Positions 1 to 7,595 of a DNA stretch of 21,932 bases are shown here, in pieces. Position 1 is the first letter of the stretch. The number at the start of each line of letters is the position of its first letter. The notes under the pieces were generated by a model. The model did not search any database, had not been told where the DNA came from, and saw only the letters and a program-made list of their open reading frames with translations. The stretch comes from Stagnihabitans sp038231775. Its GTDB lineage: Bacteria; Pseudomonadota; Alphaproteobacteria; Rhodobacterales; Rhodobacteraceae. Made by a program: the position numbers and the translations under genes. Where the stretch lies: contig JBBRKS010000058.1 in assembly GCA_038231775.1 (NCBI GenBank), forward strand, positions 1 to 21,932, in the 5' to 3' direction.

Positions 1-73
1 ATAAGAAGGCGCGGGTCGCGTAACAGGGGCAAATTGCGACAAATCCATCACAATGGCGTGCTTGCGCGCACCC

Positions 74-868
74 TTAGCGCACCGACGCGGCATAAAGCGC
101 GATGGCCGCCGCGTTCGACACGTTCAGCGACCCGAACGCATCGGCAAATGGGATGCGGGCAATGACATCGCAGGTCTCACGCGTCTTTTCGCGCAAGCCC
201 GGCCCTTCGGCCCCCATCACGATGGCAATGGCACGGCTGCCCGCCCCGGCCATCGCCTCGGACAGGGTGACCGTGCCGTCGCTGTCCAGACCGATCAGAA
301 CATAGCCCATCTCGCGCAGCGTTCCCATGGCGTCGGCCAGATTGGTCACCCGCAGATAAGGCTGGCGTTCCAGCGCGCCTGAGGCGGTCTTGGCCAGCGC
401 CCCGGTTTCAGGTGCCGAATGGTGGCGCGGTGCGATCACTGCCCGCGCGCCAAACACCTCGGCTGATCGCAGCACAGCGCCCGCATTGTGCGGATCGGTC
501 ACCCGGTCCAGACAGACCACCAGCGCATTGCCCTTGCCAGAGATGCAGACATCCTCAAGCTTGCCCCAGTTCAGCGGCCGGACCTCCATCGCGGCCCCCT
601 GATGCACCGAATCCTCGGCAATCGGCACTTGGAATTTGCGCGGATCGACGATTTCCGGTTCAATCCCGGCACTGGGCAACGCATCGGCCAGCCGGTCGGC
701 GGCGTTCTTGGTCAGGACCAGCCGCAACTTTTCACGCTTGGGGTTCAAGAGGGCGTCGCGCACCGCATGAATGCCGAACAGCCACAGCGTCTCTTTCGCC
801 TCGGCGCGTTTGGCGCGTTCCTTGTCCACGATCCAGGTGGGTTTTGTCGTACCGCTGTAGCCGCTCAT
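74..868 (-). CDS. rlmB: 23S rRNA (guanosine-2'-O)-methyltransferase, RlmB/TrmH (SPOUT) family
   Basis: 264 aa, predicted to 2'-O-methylate a guanosine of 23S rRNA (G2251 in E. coli numbering) using S-adenosylmethionine, in the cytoplasm. The N-terminal part has the ribosomal L30-like substrate-binding domain, beginning with the segment LWLFGIHAVRDAL. The C-terminal SPOUT domain shows all three family motifs: RVTDPHNAGAVLRSAEVFGA with the catalytic Asn and Arg, then IVMGAEGPGL, then GSLNVSNAAAIALY, which forms the knotted cofactor site. Length fits RlmB rather than the shorter TrmH or TrmL. The gene points away from the tRNA-Tyr gene and has no partner in the window. TrmH-family members are easily confused, so family is certain but the exact target base is inferred. 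Confidence 0.9.
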   Translation of the reverse strand: MSGYSGTTKPTWIVDKERAKRAEAKETLWLFGIHAVRDALLNPKREKLRLVLTKNAADRLADALPSAGIEPEIVDPRKFQVPIAEDSVHQGAAMEVRPLNWGKLEDVCISGKGNALVVCLDRVTDPHNAGAVLRSAEVFGARAVIAPRHHSAPETGALAKTASGALERQPYLRVTNLADAMGTLREMGYVLIGLDSDGTVTLSEAMAGAGSRAIAIVMGAEGPGLREKTRETCDVIARIPFADAFGSLNVSNAAAIALYAASVR

Positions 869-957
869 GGTCCCCCCGACCTTGCACCTTGATCTTTCAT
901 GTCCATTTGGCCCGCGCCGCCGCCCCGTGCAAGCTGAAACCTTCGCAATTGGCCCCC

Positions 958-986
958 TTGACGCCCCGCCGCCCCTTGTTTATGCC
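958..986 (+). promoter_or_regulatory. Predicted sigma-70 promoter of the tRNA-Tyr gene
   Basis: A TTGACG hexamer (958-963) is followed by exactly 17 bases and then TATGCC (981-986). Transcription would start around 993, a few bases before the tRNA 5' end at 998. The -35 matches 5 of 6 consensus positions; the -10 keeps the leading TAT only. The GC-rich bases after the -10 resemble the discriminator of growth-rate-controlled stable RNA promoters. Prediction by eye only. Confidence 0.55.
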
Positions 987-997
987 CCCCGCTCAGT

Positions 998-1081
998 GGG
1001 CGACATGCTACAAGGTGTGGCAGGAGACTGTAACTCTCCCGAGGCGACTCATGCCTGGTTCGATTCCAGGGTCGCCCACCA
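998..1081 (+). tRNA. tRNA-Tyr (anticodon GUA), CCA end encoded
   Basis: The 84-nt gene folds into a class II cloverleaf. The 7-bp acceptor stem pairs GGGCGAC (998-1004) with GTCGCCC (1071-1077). The anticodon stem GGAGA/TCTCC (1023-1027/1035-1039) closes loop CTGTAAC, with anticodon GTA at 1030-1032. A short variable arm pairs GAG with CTC around 1041-1050. The T arm is CCTGG-TTCGATT-CCAGG (1054-1070). ACCA at 1078-1081 is encoded. The D arm is GCTA/TGGC with a 7-nt loop. The usual U8 and A14 appear as A (1005) and C (1011), which is odd (see findings). Anticodon and long variable arm together indicate tyrosine. Confidence 0.88.
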
Positions 1082-1201
1082 GATTTCAGAACAGATATGA
1101 GAACGGCGGCGCTGCGTTGCGCTGGCATTTGTGCTTTGCGGATGACCGGCGGCGCTGCATTCGGGCCCATTGCACGGCTTGGCCGTTCTGGCGCAGCCCC
1201 C

Positions 1202-1241
1202 CTGTCACGCAAGGTTCATCCCCCCTTCATGCGCAGGTCAC
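1202..1241 (+). promoter_or_regulatory. Pho box array (four PhoB half-sites) upstream of the first ABC transporter
   Basis: Four 7-bp units are each separated by exactly 4 bases, giving an 11-bp period: CTGTCAC (1202-1208), GGTTCAT (1213-1219), CCTTCAT (1224-1230) and AGGTCAC (1235-1241). The known PhoB consensus is CTGTCAT repeated every 11 bp; the first unit matches 6 of 7 and all keep the TCA core. The array sits 53 bp before the chosen start of the solute-binding protein gene, so PhoB activation under phosphate starvation is expected. I see no clear -10 hexamer downstream, which is common in PhoB-activated promoters. Confidence 0.8.
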
Positions 1242-1293
1242 CAAAGCGGCGGACCTTGCGCGCCATCCGGCCCTTGACATGAGGATGTTCGAA

Positions 1294-2439
1294 ATGCTGT
1301 CTCGCCGCCAATTTCTTGCCACTTCCGCCGCTGCCACAACTGCGCTGGTCGCCACCCGCGTCGGGGCTGAGGATATGAAAACCCTGCAAATCTTCACCGA
1401 CGGGGATACCAACATCTCTGACTGGTGGAACAACATCCTCAAGCCCGCGTTTGAAGCGGCGCATCCGGGCCGCACCTTCAACCTGACCATCACACGCGGT
1501 GTTGGCGACGAAAACGGCACCATCGCGGCGCGCGCGCTGGCCGCTCTGCAATCCAAGACCGACCCGCAAGTTGACTATTTTGAGGAATATGAACCTGCCT
1601 CATTGGCCGGTTCGGTTGAGGCTGGCCTGTGGCTGGCGATGGACGACAAGAACGTTCCTAACCTGAAACTGATCAACCCGGCTGCCGTCGAAACCCCGAT
1701 CCGCCTACCCTACCGCGGCAGCCAGGTCCTGATCGCCTATGACAGCGCCAAAGTGGCCAACCCGCCCAAGACATTCGCCGACATCGTGGCCTTCGCCAAG
1801 GCCAATCCGGGCCGCTTCACCTATGGGCGTCCGGACAAGGGCGGTTCGGGGTCAAATTTCGTGATCCGCGCAATCCACGAGGGCAATGGCCGCGACCCGT
1901 CCTTGTTCACAACGGACAATTTTGAAGCTGCCAAGGCTGAAGAGATGCTGCAAAAGGGTTGGGCGATCCTGAAAGACCTGCACCCCTTCACCTTTGGCGA
2001 GGATACGTATCCGGCAGGCAACACCCCCGCGCTGCAACTGCTGGCCCAAGGCGCTGTCGACATGGTTCCGGCGTGGTCGGATCAGGCGTTGCAAGCGCTG
2101 AAACAGGGCGTTCTGCCAGAGACGGTCAAGCTGGTGCAGTTGCAGGATCTGGCCCTGTGCGGCGGGTTCGCCTATTCGGCCATCCCGTCGAACGGGAGTG
2201 ATGTAGAGGGTGCCTTGGCCCTCGCAAACTTCATGTTATCGCCCGAAACCCAGACCTCTTGCGTCAAGGACATCGGCGGCTTTCCGGGCATTTCGTGGGA
2301 CAACCTGCCTGCCGACCTGAAGGCGCAGTATATCGACGTCATCCCGGTTTCGATCCCGACCTTTCCGTCGGGCGACTGGCAGACCGCGAAGAACGATGGC
2401 TGGTACAAGAACGTGGCCACCAACCTTACGCGCGGGTAA
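1294..2439 (+). CDS. ABC transporter periplasmic substrate-binding protein, Tat-type signal (probable organophosphorus ligand)
   Basis: 381 aa. It starts MLSRRQFLATSAAATTALVA, a twin-arginine (SRRQFL) signal followed by a hydrophobic stretch ending near VGA-ED, so export by Tat and a periplasmic location are likely. The mature part has the look of the spermidine/iron/YnjB-like extracellular solute-binding superfamily. ATG 1294 was chosen because GAGG (1281-1284) lies 9 bases upstream and the signal begins there; two in-frame ATGs (1279, 1285) and a much longer open frame further upstream lack support. The stop TAATG overlaps the first permease start. The Pho box upstream and the downstream phosphoesterases suggest a phosphorus-containing ligand, but the ligand itself cannot be read from the sequence. 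Confidence 0.82.
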   Translation: MLSRRQFLATSAAATTALVATRVGAEDMKTLQIFTDGDTNISDWWNNILKPAFEAAHPGRTFNLTITRGVGDENGTIAARALAALQSKTDPQVDYFEEYEPASLAGSVEAGLWLAMDDKNVPNLKLINPAAVETPIRLPYRGSQVLIAYDSAKVANPPKTFADIVAFAKANPGRFTYGRPDKGGSGSNFVIRAIHEGNGRDPSLFTTDNFEAAKAEEMLQKGWAILKDLHPFTFGEDTYPAGNTPALQLLAQGAVDMVPAWSDQALQALKQGVLPETVKLVQLQDLALCGGFAYSAIPSNGSDVEGALALANFMLSPETQTSCVKDIGGFPGISWDNLPADLKAQYIDVIPVSIPTFPSGDWQTAKNDGWYKNVATNLTRG

Positions 2440-3389
2440 TGCCGGACCTGGCACGCAACGCTGGGGGTCCCTCCCCCGGCCAAGCCGAAAACGCTACTTC
2501 TGAAACGACCGGCCCGAACAGGACCGGACCTGTAAAGTTGGGCGCGACCAACGCCGGTCTTGGCAGGCAAGCCTTGGCCGGATTGGCGCTTGTGGCCATG
2601 CCCGTCGCACTGCTGACGATACTGATCCTGTGGCCCACCCTGCGGATGATCGCGGCCACCCTGAATGTGGACGGCGGCCCTTCGATCAGCCGCTATATCG
2701 CCTTTTTCAGCGACGCCTATTCGATGGCCAACCTGCGCTATACCGTCCTGATGGCGCTGATCTCGTCGCTGACCGCCCTGACCCTGTCCTTTGGCGTTGC
2801 GCTTTACCTGCGCTTTTCGGCAGGCCGTATCTCCACGATGATCCACGCCCTGTCGCTGTTTCCCCTTTTCGTGCCGTCGATCATCATTTCTTACGCGCTG
2901 GTGCGGTTCCTTGGCCCGAACGGCCTGTTCCAACTGCTTCTGGAACAGGTCGGCTTTACCCACTACCGCACGCCCTATCTGACCCCGACCGGCCCCTTTC
3001 TTGCCTTCGTGTGGGAGAATGTGCCGTTGCCCATGCTGGTCCTCAGCGCTGGCCTGACGCAAATCTCTGACCACGCGGTCGAGGCGGCAAAAGACCTTGG
3101 TGCAGGCCCGCTTCGCATCCTTGCGCAAATCCTTTTGCCGCAGATGCGCCGGTCTCTGGTCATCGCATTTGCGCTGATTTTTCTTGGCATCATCGGGGCT
3201 TATACCGTGCCCTATATGCTGGGACCGGCGGCACCAGAGATGATGGGCCCCTTCATGCAGCGCACCCTTGGCAATCTGCATGACGCCGATGCGGCTCAGG
3301 TGCAGGCGGTCGTGGTGATCGCCATATCCGCAGTCGTGGGGGGCTTTTACATCGCGACCATGCTGAAATCGGAAAGAGGGGCGCGATGA
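2439..3389 (+). CDS. ABC transporter permease 1 (binding-protein-dependent, PotB/FbpB-like)
   Basis: 316 aa inner-membrane protein. A polar, low-complexity tail of about 45 residues precedes a first membrane segment (ALAGLALVAMPVALLTILIL). About five more hydrophobic segments follow. The cytoplasmic EAA loop that docks to the ATPase reads EAAKDLGAGPL then ends in ILLP (about residues 215-234). ATG 2439 overlaps the stop of the binding-protein gene as TAATG, implying translational coupling; the open frame extends upstream but only inside that gene. The next permease overlaps by ATGA. Transported substrate unknown. Confidence 0.85.
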   Translation: MPDLARNAGGPSPGQAENATSETTGPNRTGPVKLGATNAGLGRQALAGLALVAMPVALLTILILWPTLRMIAATLNVDGGPSISRYIAFFSDAYSMANLRYTVLMALISSLTALTLSFGVALYLRFSAGRISTMIHALSLFPLFVPSIIISYALVRFLGPNGLFQLLLEQVGFTHYRTPYLTPTGPFLAFVWENVPLPMLVLSAGLTQISDHAVEAAKDLGAGPLRILAQILLPQMRRSLVIAFALIFLGIIGAYTVPYMLGPAAPEMMGPFMQRTLGNLHDADAAQVQAVVVIAISAVVGGFYIATMLKSERGAR

Positions 3390-4186
3390 AGCGCACGCCC
3401 GTCGGTGGCCTTCTGATCCTGACCTCGATGGCGCTTACCATGATCGGCCCGATCCTGACGGTGATCTTGTGGGCCTTTGCGGTGAAATGGCGCTATCCGC
3501 ATCTTTTGCCAACCGAATGGGGCCTGAAATACTGGGGTGCCATTCTGGGCCGTCCAACCGTGATCGCCCCGCTGGTGACGTCCTTGGCGCTGACCTCGAT
3601 TGCCACCACCGCCGCAGCCCTGATCTGCTGGCCCGCCGCCTACGCCTTTGCGAGGCTTAAATTCCCCGGTCGCCAACTGCTGCTGTTTTCGTTCATCGCA
3701 GCGCAAGCGGTGCCAAAATTCGCGCTGTTCGTCTCTATCGCCGTCATCTTTCTGCGGCTGGGTCTGGTCGGCAACTTTTGGGGCGTCGTGCTGGTGCAGA
3801 TGCTGTCGGCGGTCCTGTACATGATCTGGATTCCCACCGCCGCCTTTCGCGGCATCCCCCCGGCGCTGGAAGAGGCGGCGTTTGACCTTGGCGCATCACG
3901 CCTGCGCGTTTTTATGATGGTCACCCTGCCACAAGCTTTGCCTGCACTGGCAGCCAGCTACGTCCTCGCCTTCGTGTCGATCTTGTTTGAGGTCGAGGGG
4001 GCCCTGCTGATCGGCGCACCGACCGTCACCACCATGCCGCTGCTTTTGATGACGTTGTCCGCGCAGGTCATCGTGCAAGAGGCCGCCGTGTTGTGTGTCC
4101 TGATCTGGGTGCCCTGCTTTGCCCTGCTGCTGCTGACCCGACGTTTCATGACCGCCCGGGGCATCGCTCAGGGGTTTGGAGCCTAA
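3386..4186 (+). CDS. ABC transporter permease 2 (PotC/FbpB-like)
   Basis: 266 aa inner-membrane protein, the usual size for the second permease of this class, with about six membrane segments starting with GGLLILTSMALTMIGPIL. The EAA loop is visible as EEAAFDLGASRLRVF followed by TLP near residue 160. It starts with ATG overlapping the previous stop (ATGA) and ends one base before the ATPase start region, so it is the third gene of the transporter operon. It should pair with permease 1 as a heterodimeric pore. Confidence 0.86.
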   Translation: MKRTPVGGLLILTSMALTMIGPILTVILWAFAVKWRYPHLLPTEWGLKYWGAILGRPTVIAPLVTSLALTSIATTAAALICWPAAYAFARLKFPGRQLLLFSFIAAQAVPKFALFVSIAVIFLRLGLVGNFWGVVLVQMLSAVLYMIWIPTAAFRGIPPALEEAAFDLGASRLRVFMMVTLPQALPALAASYVLAFVSILFEVEGALLIGAPTVTTMPLLLMTLSAQVIVQEAAVLCVLIWVPCFALLLLTRRFMTARGIAQGFGA

Positions 4187-4187
4187 G

Positions 4188-5153
4188 ATGCTGCAAATCA
4201 ACGCCCTTTCCAAAGCCTATGCCGGAACCCGAGCCGTGCAGGCCGCAAGCTTTGCCGTCGAACGCGGCGAACTGGTCTGCCTGCTTGGCCCCTCGGGGTG
4301 CGGTAAATCCACCTTGCTGCGCATCATTTCGGGCCTGACAGAGGCTGACTCTGGCACCATCCAGATTGCCGGGCAGGACATGACCGAAACCCCGGCCAAC
4401 CGCCGCCCCACCGCGATGGTCTTTCAATCGCACGCTTTGTGGTCGCACATGACGGTGGCGCAGAACGTCAGCTTCGGCCTGCGTGTGCGCGCTCTGCCCC
4501 GGGCCGAGATTGCCGCCAAAGTGGCCGCCGTCCTTGACCTCGTCGGCCTGTCCGCGTTCGGCAAACGCCTGCCCGCCGAACTGTCGGGCGGTCAGGCCCA
4601 GCGCGTCGCCCTTGCGCGCTGTCTGGTCGTGGAACCCAAGGTTCTGCTGATGGACGAACCCTTTTCCGCGCTTGACGCCCACCTGCGCAAAGGCCTGAGA
4701 GAGGAGTTGAAATCGCTGCAACGCCGCCTTGATCTGACCACGATTTTCGTGACCCATGATCAGGAAGAGGCGATGGAACTCGCCGACCGCATCGTTGTGA
4801 TGCAGGCGGGCCGCATCGAACAGATCGCCCCGCCCGGCAGCCTGTACCGCCATCCCAAAACCCTGGCCGTGGCGCAATTCATTGGTGCCATGAACACCTG
4901 CCCGGCCACGCTGCGCCGCGCACAGGCCAACTGGTACGGCATCCCCCTGCGCCTTGCCGCCCCCGATGGCGAGTCCGCCCTGCTGTGCCGGCCCGAGGAT
5001 TTGTACCCCGACCCGCACGGGGCTCCGGCCAAAGTCACCCGCGTGATCGACCTTGGCCAGCATATCAAAGTTACGCTGATGACACCGGACGGCGACCTTT
5101 TGACCATGACCTGCCCACGTGAGGCTGCCCCCCCGACCCGGGCGTGCAGCTGA
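4188..5153 (+). CDS. ABC transporter ATP-binding protein (PotA/UgpC-like), C-terminus frameshifted
   Basis: 321 aa as encoded. The nucleotide-binding domain is intact: Walker A GPSGCGKST (residues 34-42), Q-loop FQSHALW, signature LSGGQAQRVALARCL, Walker B VLLMDEPFSALDA, and switch His in VTHDQEEAMELADR. It energises import through the two permeases. ATG 4188 is preferred over a TTG at 4176 because GGAG (4178-4181) is well placed. A TOBE-like regulatory domain begins around CRPEDLYPDP but the frame stops at 5151-5153. Reading continues sensibly in the -1 frame from the C7 run at 5128-5134 to a TGA at 5249-5251, which would restore a 354-aa protein overlapping the next start. The ATPase core is probably active; the tail is altered in this sequence. 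Confidence 0.87.
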   Translation: MLQINALSKAYAGTRAVQAASFAVERGELVCLLGPSGCGKSTLLRIISGLTEADSGTIQIAGQDMTETPANRRPTAMVFQSHALWSHMTVAQNVSFGLRVRALPRAEIAAKVAAVLDLVGLSAFGKRLPAELSGGQAQRVALARCLVVEPKVLLMDEPFSALDAHLRKGLREELKSLQRRLDLTTIFVTHDQEEAMELADRIVVMQAGRIEQIAPPGSLYRHPKTLAVAQFIGAMNTCPATLRRAQANWYGIPLRLAAPDGESALLCRPEDLYPDPHGAPAKVTRVIDLGQHIKVTLMTPDGDLLTMTCPREAAPPTRACS

Positions 5154-5251
5154 CCCTGCTGCCCCGCCGCCTGCACCTGTTTCGCGACGGCGCCCTTCTG
5201 GGCCTGATCGACCGCCCCAAACCCGCCCTTCGCGAAGGAGCTTTCACATGA
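5128..5251 (+). pseudogene. Displaced 3' end of the ATPase gene (C-terminal TOBE-like tail in -1 frame)
   Basis: Seven C's (5128-5134) mark the point where the ATPase frame breaks. From 5141 the -1 frame encodes 36 codons beginning GVQLTLLPRRLHLFRDGALL, in the style of a TOBE-domain end, and stops with TGA at 5249-5251. That stop overlaps the ATG of the PHP gene as ATGA, the same coupling seen between other genes here. One extra C would join the frames as EAAPPDPGVQLTLL. It could be a real mutation, a homopolymer sequencing error, or slippage on C-CCC-CCG. Confidence 0.72.
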
Positions 5252-6567
5252 TCCTGTCCGGCACTTTGACAGCGCTTCAGCACAAATCCCACATCCCGCT
5301 GGAATTTGACGTGCCCCCCGGCACCACCCGTCTGGTCGGCCGTTTCAGCACCACCCCGGCCCGCGAACCCGGCGCGTTTTATGACAACATGGTCTGCCTC
5401 AGCCTGTTCGGCCCCAACGGCGCACGCGGCGCGCGCCACAACAACCCGGTGCGCGATTTTGTGGTTGAGGCGACAGTTGCCTCCCCCGGTTACCTGCCGG
5501 GCCGGATTGAACCGGGCCGCTGGACCGTGTTCATGGATTGCTTTCGCCTGCTTGGCCCTGTCGACTACACGCTTGAAATCACCTGCGAAACAGGTCCTGT
5601 CACAGCCAGACCCGCCTATCCGGCCCGCACGCCGCATGCCCGTGGCAAAGGCTGGTACAAAGGCGATCTGCACGCCCACACCTTGCATTCTGACGCCTCG
5701 TGGGACGTGCCCGATCTGGTTGCATGGGCGCGCAGCCGTGCCTTGAACTTCATGACCCTGACCGACCACAACACAACCTCGGCCCATGCCCAACTGCATG
5801 CGCTGGCCAGCGACGACCTGTTGACCATCGGCGGTCTGGAACTGACCACCCATTGGGGCCACGCGCTGGCCTTGGGCGGTCATGACTGGCACGAATGGCG
5901 CGTGGGTTCCGTGACGCGCCGCACCATGCCGATGCTGGCCGATGATGTGATGTCCAAGGGGGCGCTGTTCGTCATCGCCCATCCCATGTCACCGGGTGAT
6001 CCGTCCTGCACCGGCTGCCGGTGGGAGTACACTGACATGATGCCGGGCACCGCTCATCTGATAGAGGTGTGGAACGGCGGCCCGTGGTCGGACTACAACG
6101 AAGAGGGTCTTGCGCTGTTCCAGCACTGGCTTGCCCTTGGCCACCGCCTGCGCGCCACCGCCGGCAGTGACATTCACGGGCCGGAAAGTGCGGCGGGTCC
6201 GACCGGCTTCAACCATGTCGAGGCCGATGCACTGACCGAAAAAGCCATCCTGCGTGCGGTGTCCCAAGGTCGAAACTACCTGTCGTGCGGCCCGCGCCTG
6301 ATCCTGACGGCTGAAACCCCGAACGGCACCGCCGCGATGGGCGACACCGTGGTTGAGGGGGCGACCTTCCACGCAGACTGGCAAACCGGGCAGCAGCCTG
6401 TGACGCTGCACTTTGTCGACGGCACCGGACGGCGTGCAACCCACCCCGCCCCCGCCGATACGACCGGCATGGCAGCACTGAACGGCGCACACCGCTTCGT
6501 CATGGCCGAACTGCGCGACGCCACCGGCCGCGTGCACGCCCTGACCAACCCGATCTTCGTGCGCTAA
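5248..6567 (+). CDS. PHP-domain metal-dependent hydrolase, CehA/McbA-like (probable phosphoesterase)
   Basis: 439 aa, no signal peptide, so cytoplasmic. The first ~130 residues form a beta-rich region (PLEFDVPPGTTRLVGRF and following). A PHP domain follows with the metal-binding pattern GDLHAHTLHSDASW (H142, H144), LTDHNTTSAH (D173, H174), ELTTHWGHAL, VIAHP, EVWNG and AGSDIHG. PHP proteins are usually phosphoesterases; CehA/McbA members are also known as carbamate hydrolases. ATG 5248 has GAAGGAG about 7 bases upstream and coincides with the restored stop of the ATPase (ATGA). As last gene of a Pho-boxed import operon it probably acts on the imported compound, for example a phosphodiester or cyclic phosphate. 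Substrate is inference. Confidence 0.84.
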   Translation: MILSGTLTALQHKSHIPLEFDVPPGTTRLVGRFSTTPAREPGAFYDNMVCLSLFGPNGARGARHNNPVRDFVVEATVASPGYLPGRIEPGRWTVFMDCFRLLGPVDYTLEITCETGPVTARPAYPARTPHARGKGWYKGDLHAHTLHSDASWDVPDLVAWARSRALNFMTLTDHNTTSAHAQLHALASDDLLTIGGLELTTHWGHALALGGHDWHEWRVGSVTRRTMPMLADDVMSKGALFVIAHPMSPGDPSCTGCRWEYTDMMPGTAHLIEVWNGGPWSDYNEEGLALFQHWLALGHRLRATAGSDIHGPESAAGPTGFNHVEADALTEKAILRAVSQGRNYLSCGPRLILTAETPNGTAAMGDTVVEGATFHADWQTGQQPVTLHFVDGTGRRATHPAPADTTGMAALNGAHRFVMAELRDATGRVHALTNPIFVR

Positions 6568-6597
6568 TCGGCAGTAAAGGCCCAGTATCACACAAAT

Positions 6598-6657
6598 CCA
6601 AGCCACTCCGGTCGCGACGGACTCATCCGTCGTGATCAGATAGAGATGGATCGCCAC
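6598..6657 (-). pseudogene. Remnant of the C-terminus of a second glycerophosphodiester phosphodiesterase
   Basis: Read on the minus strand, this stretch encodes LITTDESVATGVAW, closely matching QITTDEPVATEAAW at the end of the intact GDPD gene (about 6730-6777). In the aligned ~42 bases roughly three quarters are identical and most differences fall in third positions, so it looks like a once-coding paralogue tail rather than a recent copy. No start, domain core or ribosome binding site remains; the rest of 6568-6717 holds nothing else I can name. Chance similarity over 14 residues is possible but unlikely given the adjacency. Confidence 0.55.
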
Positions 6658-6717
6658 AAAGGCGGGGTGCGCCGGTTCGTTTGCAGCCCCCTGTCCCGCC
6701 CCATCAGATTGCGCCCC

Positions 6718-7563
6718 TCACCCCCGCCCCATCGCCAGCCACGCCGCTTCGGTCGCAACAGGCTCGTCGGTGGTAATCTGATCGGGTTTCAGGGCCATCA
6801 GGGCCGCAAACTCCACCGCTTCTGACGGCGAAAAGCCCTGCGTGGGAGTTGCCATCTTGTGGGTCCATGCATCGACCGCAACCCCTTCGGCATGGGCCAG
6901 CGCCACCATGTCCAGCCCGACCCGCGCGGCAGCCACGACCATTTCCCATTGCAGATAGACCATGTCCGGCTTGACCGCATCGCGCAACACGCCGCTCAAA
7001 TGCCGCTCTGCCGCCGCCACATCGGGCCACAGCGCCAGAAGATCATCGGTCGGATCATAGCCGCGCTTCAGGGTTGGAAGCCTGTCCACCAACCCCCGGA
7101 TCAGCGCAATCGCACCGCCTGAAACGATCACCCCATCGGTGCGCCCGCCAAAAACCCGCGCGAAATGGTCCAGCCCAGCAGCACCGACCTGTTCCAACGT
7201 ATTCTTCATGTCAAACTGCAGCACCGCACCCGGATGGGCAGCCCCCAGCATCCCCGCCAGATCCTCTGACAGGATCGGCGCGCAATCCTGACTGCGGTAG
7301 CGCAACGCGCCCAGATCAGCCGCCGAAGCTGCCGCAACCAAGCCGTGCCCCGTCGTCTCGCGGTCCAGTGTGTCATCATGCAGCATGACAAAACCGCCAT
7401 CGCCGCGCACCTGCAAGTCCAGCTCCATCGACGCGCCCAGACTGAAGCCCTGCGCCATCACAGCCGCGCCAAACACCGGGTCCGCCATCGACCGCCGCAG
7501 CCGGTGCCATTTCAGCCGCGTGACGTGACCGTCCGCCATGATCTGCAAACCTGCGCCCGTCAT
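6718..7563 (-). CDS. Glycerophosphodiester phosphodiesterase family protein
   Basis: 281 aa, predicted to split glycerophosphodiesters to glycerol-3-phosphate and an alcohol. No signal peptide, so cytoplasmic. Key residues of the GDPD TIM barrel are visible: H20-R21 (KWHRLRR), the E47/D49 metal ligands (MELDLQVRGDGGFV), H62-D63 (LHDDTLDRETTG), a later acidic strand (VLQFDMK), the Trp strand VDAWTH, and the closing ITTDEP. The normal HRG-PENT signature is changed to HRLRRSMADP, so substrate preference may differ. ATG 7563 has AGGAGG 8 bases upstream. The gene converges on the PHP gene and diverges from phnC, sharing a regulatory region with a Pho-box-like site facing each way. Confidence 0.85.
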   Translation of the reverse strand: MTGAGLQIMADGHVTRLKWHRLRRSMADPVFGAAVMAQGFSLGASMELDLQVRGDGGFVMLHDDTLDRETTGHGLVAAASAADLGALRYRSQDCAPILSEDLAGMLGAAHPGAVLQFDMKNTLEQVGAAGLDHFARVFGGRTDGVIVSGGAIALIRGLVDRLPTLKRGYDPTDDLLALWPDVAAAERHLSGVLRDAVKPDMVYLQWEMVVAAARVGLDMVALAHAEGVAVDAWTHKMATPTQGFSPSEAVEFAALMALKPDQITTDEPVATEAAWLAMGRG

Positions 7564-7595
7564 CGTCCCACCCTCCTGTATGTCACCGGCATCAG

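Noticed and set aside
412..1293. A long open frame extending the solute-binding protein about 290 codons upstream
   Set aside because: It runs antisense to rlmB, through the tRNA gene and the Pho box, and the Tat signal and ribosome site fix the start at 1294.
2172..3281. A 369-codon minus-strand open frame across the binding-protein and permease genes
   Set aside because: Antisense shadow of clearly coding plus-strand genes; low-complexity Gln/Arg-rich composition and no family resemblance.
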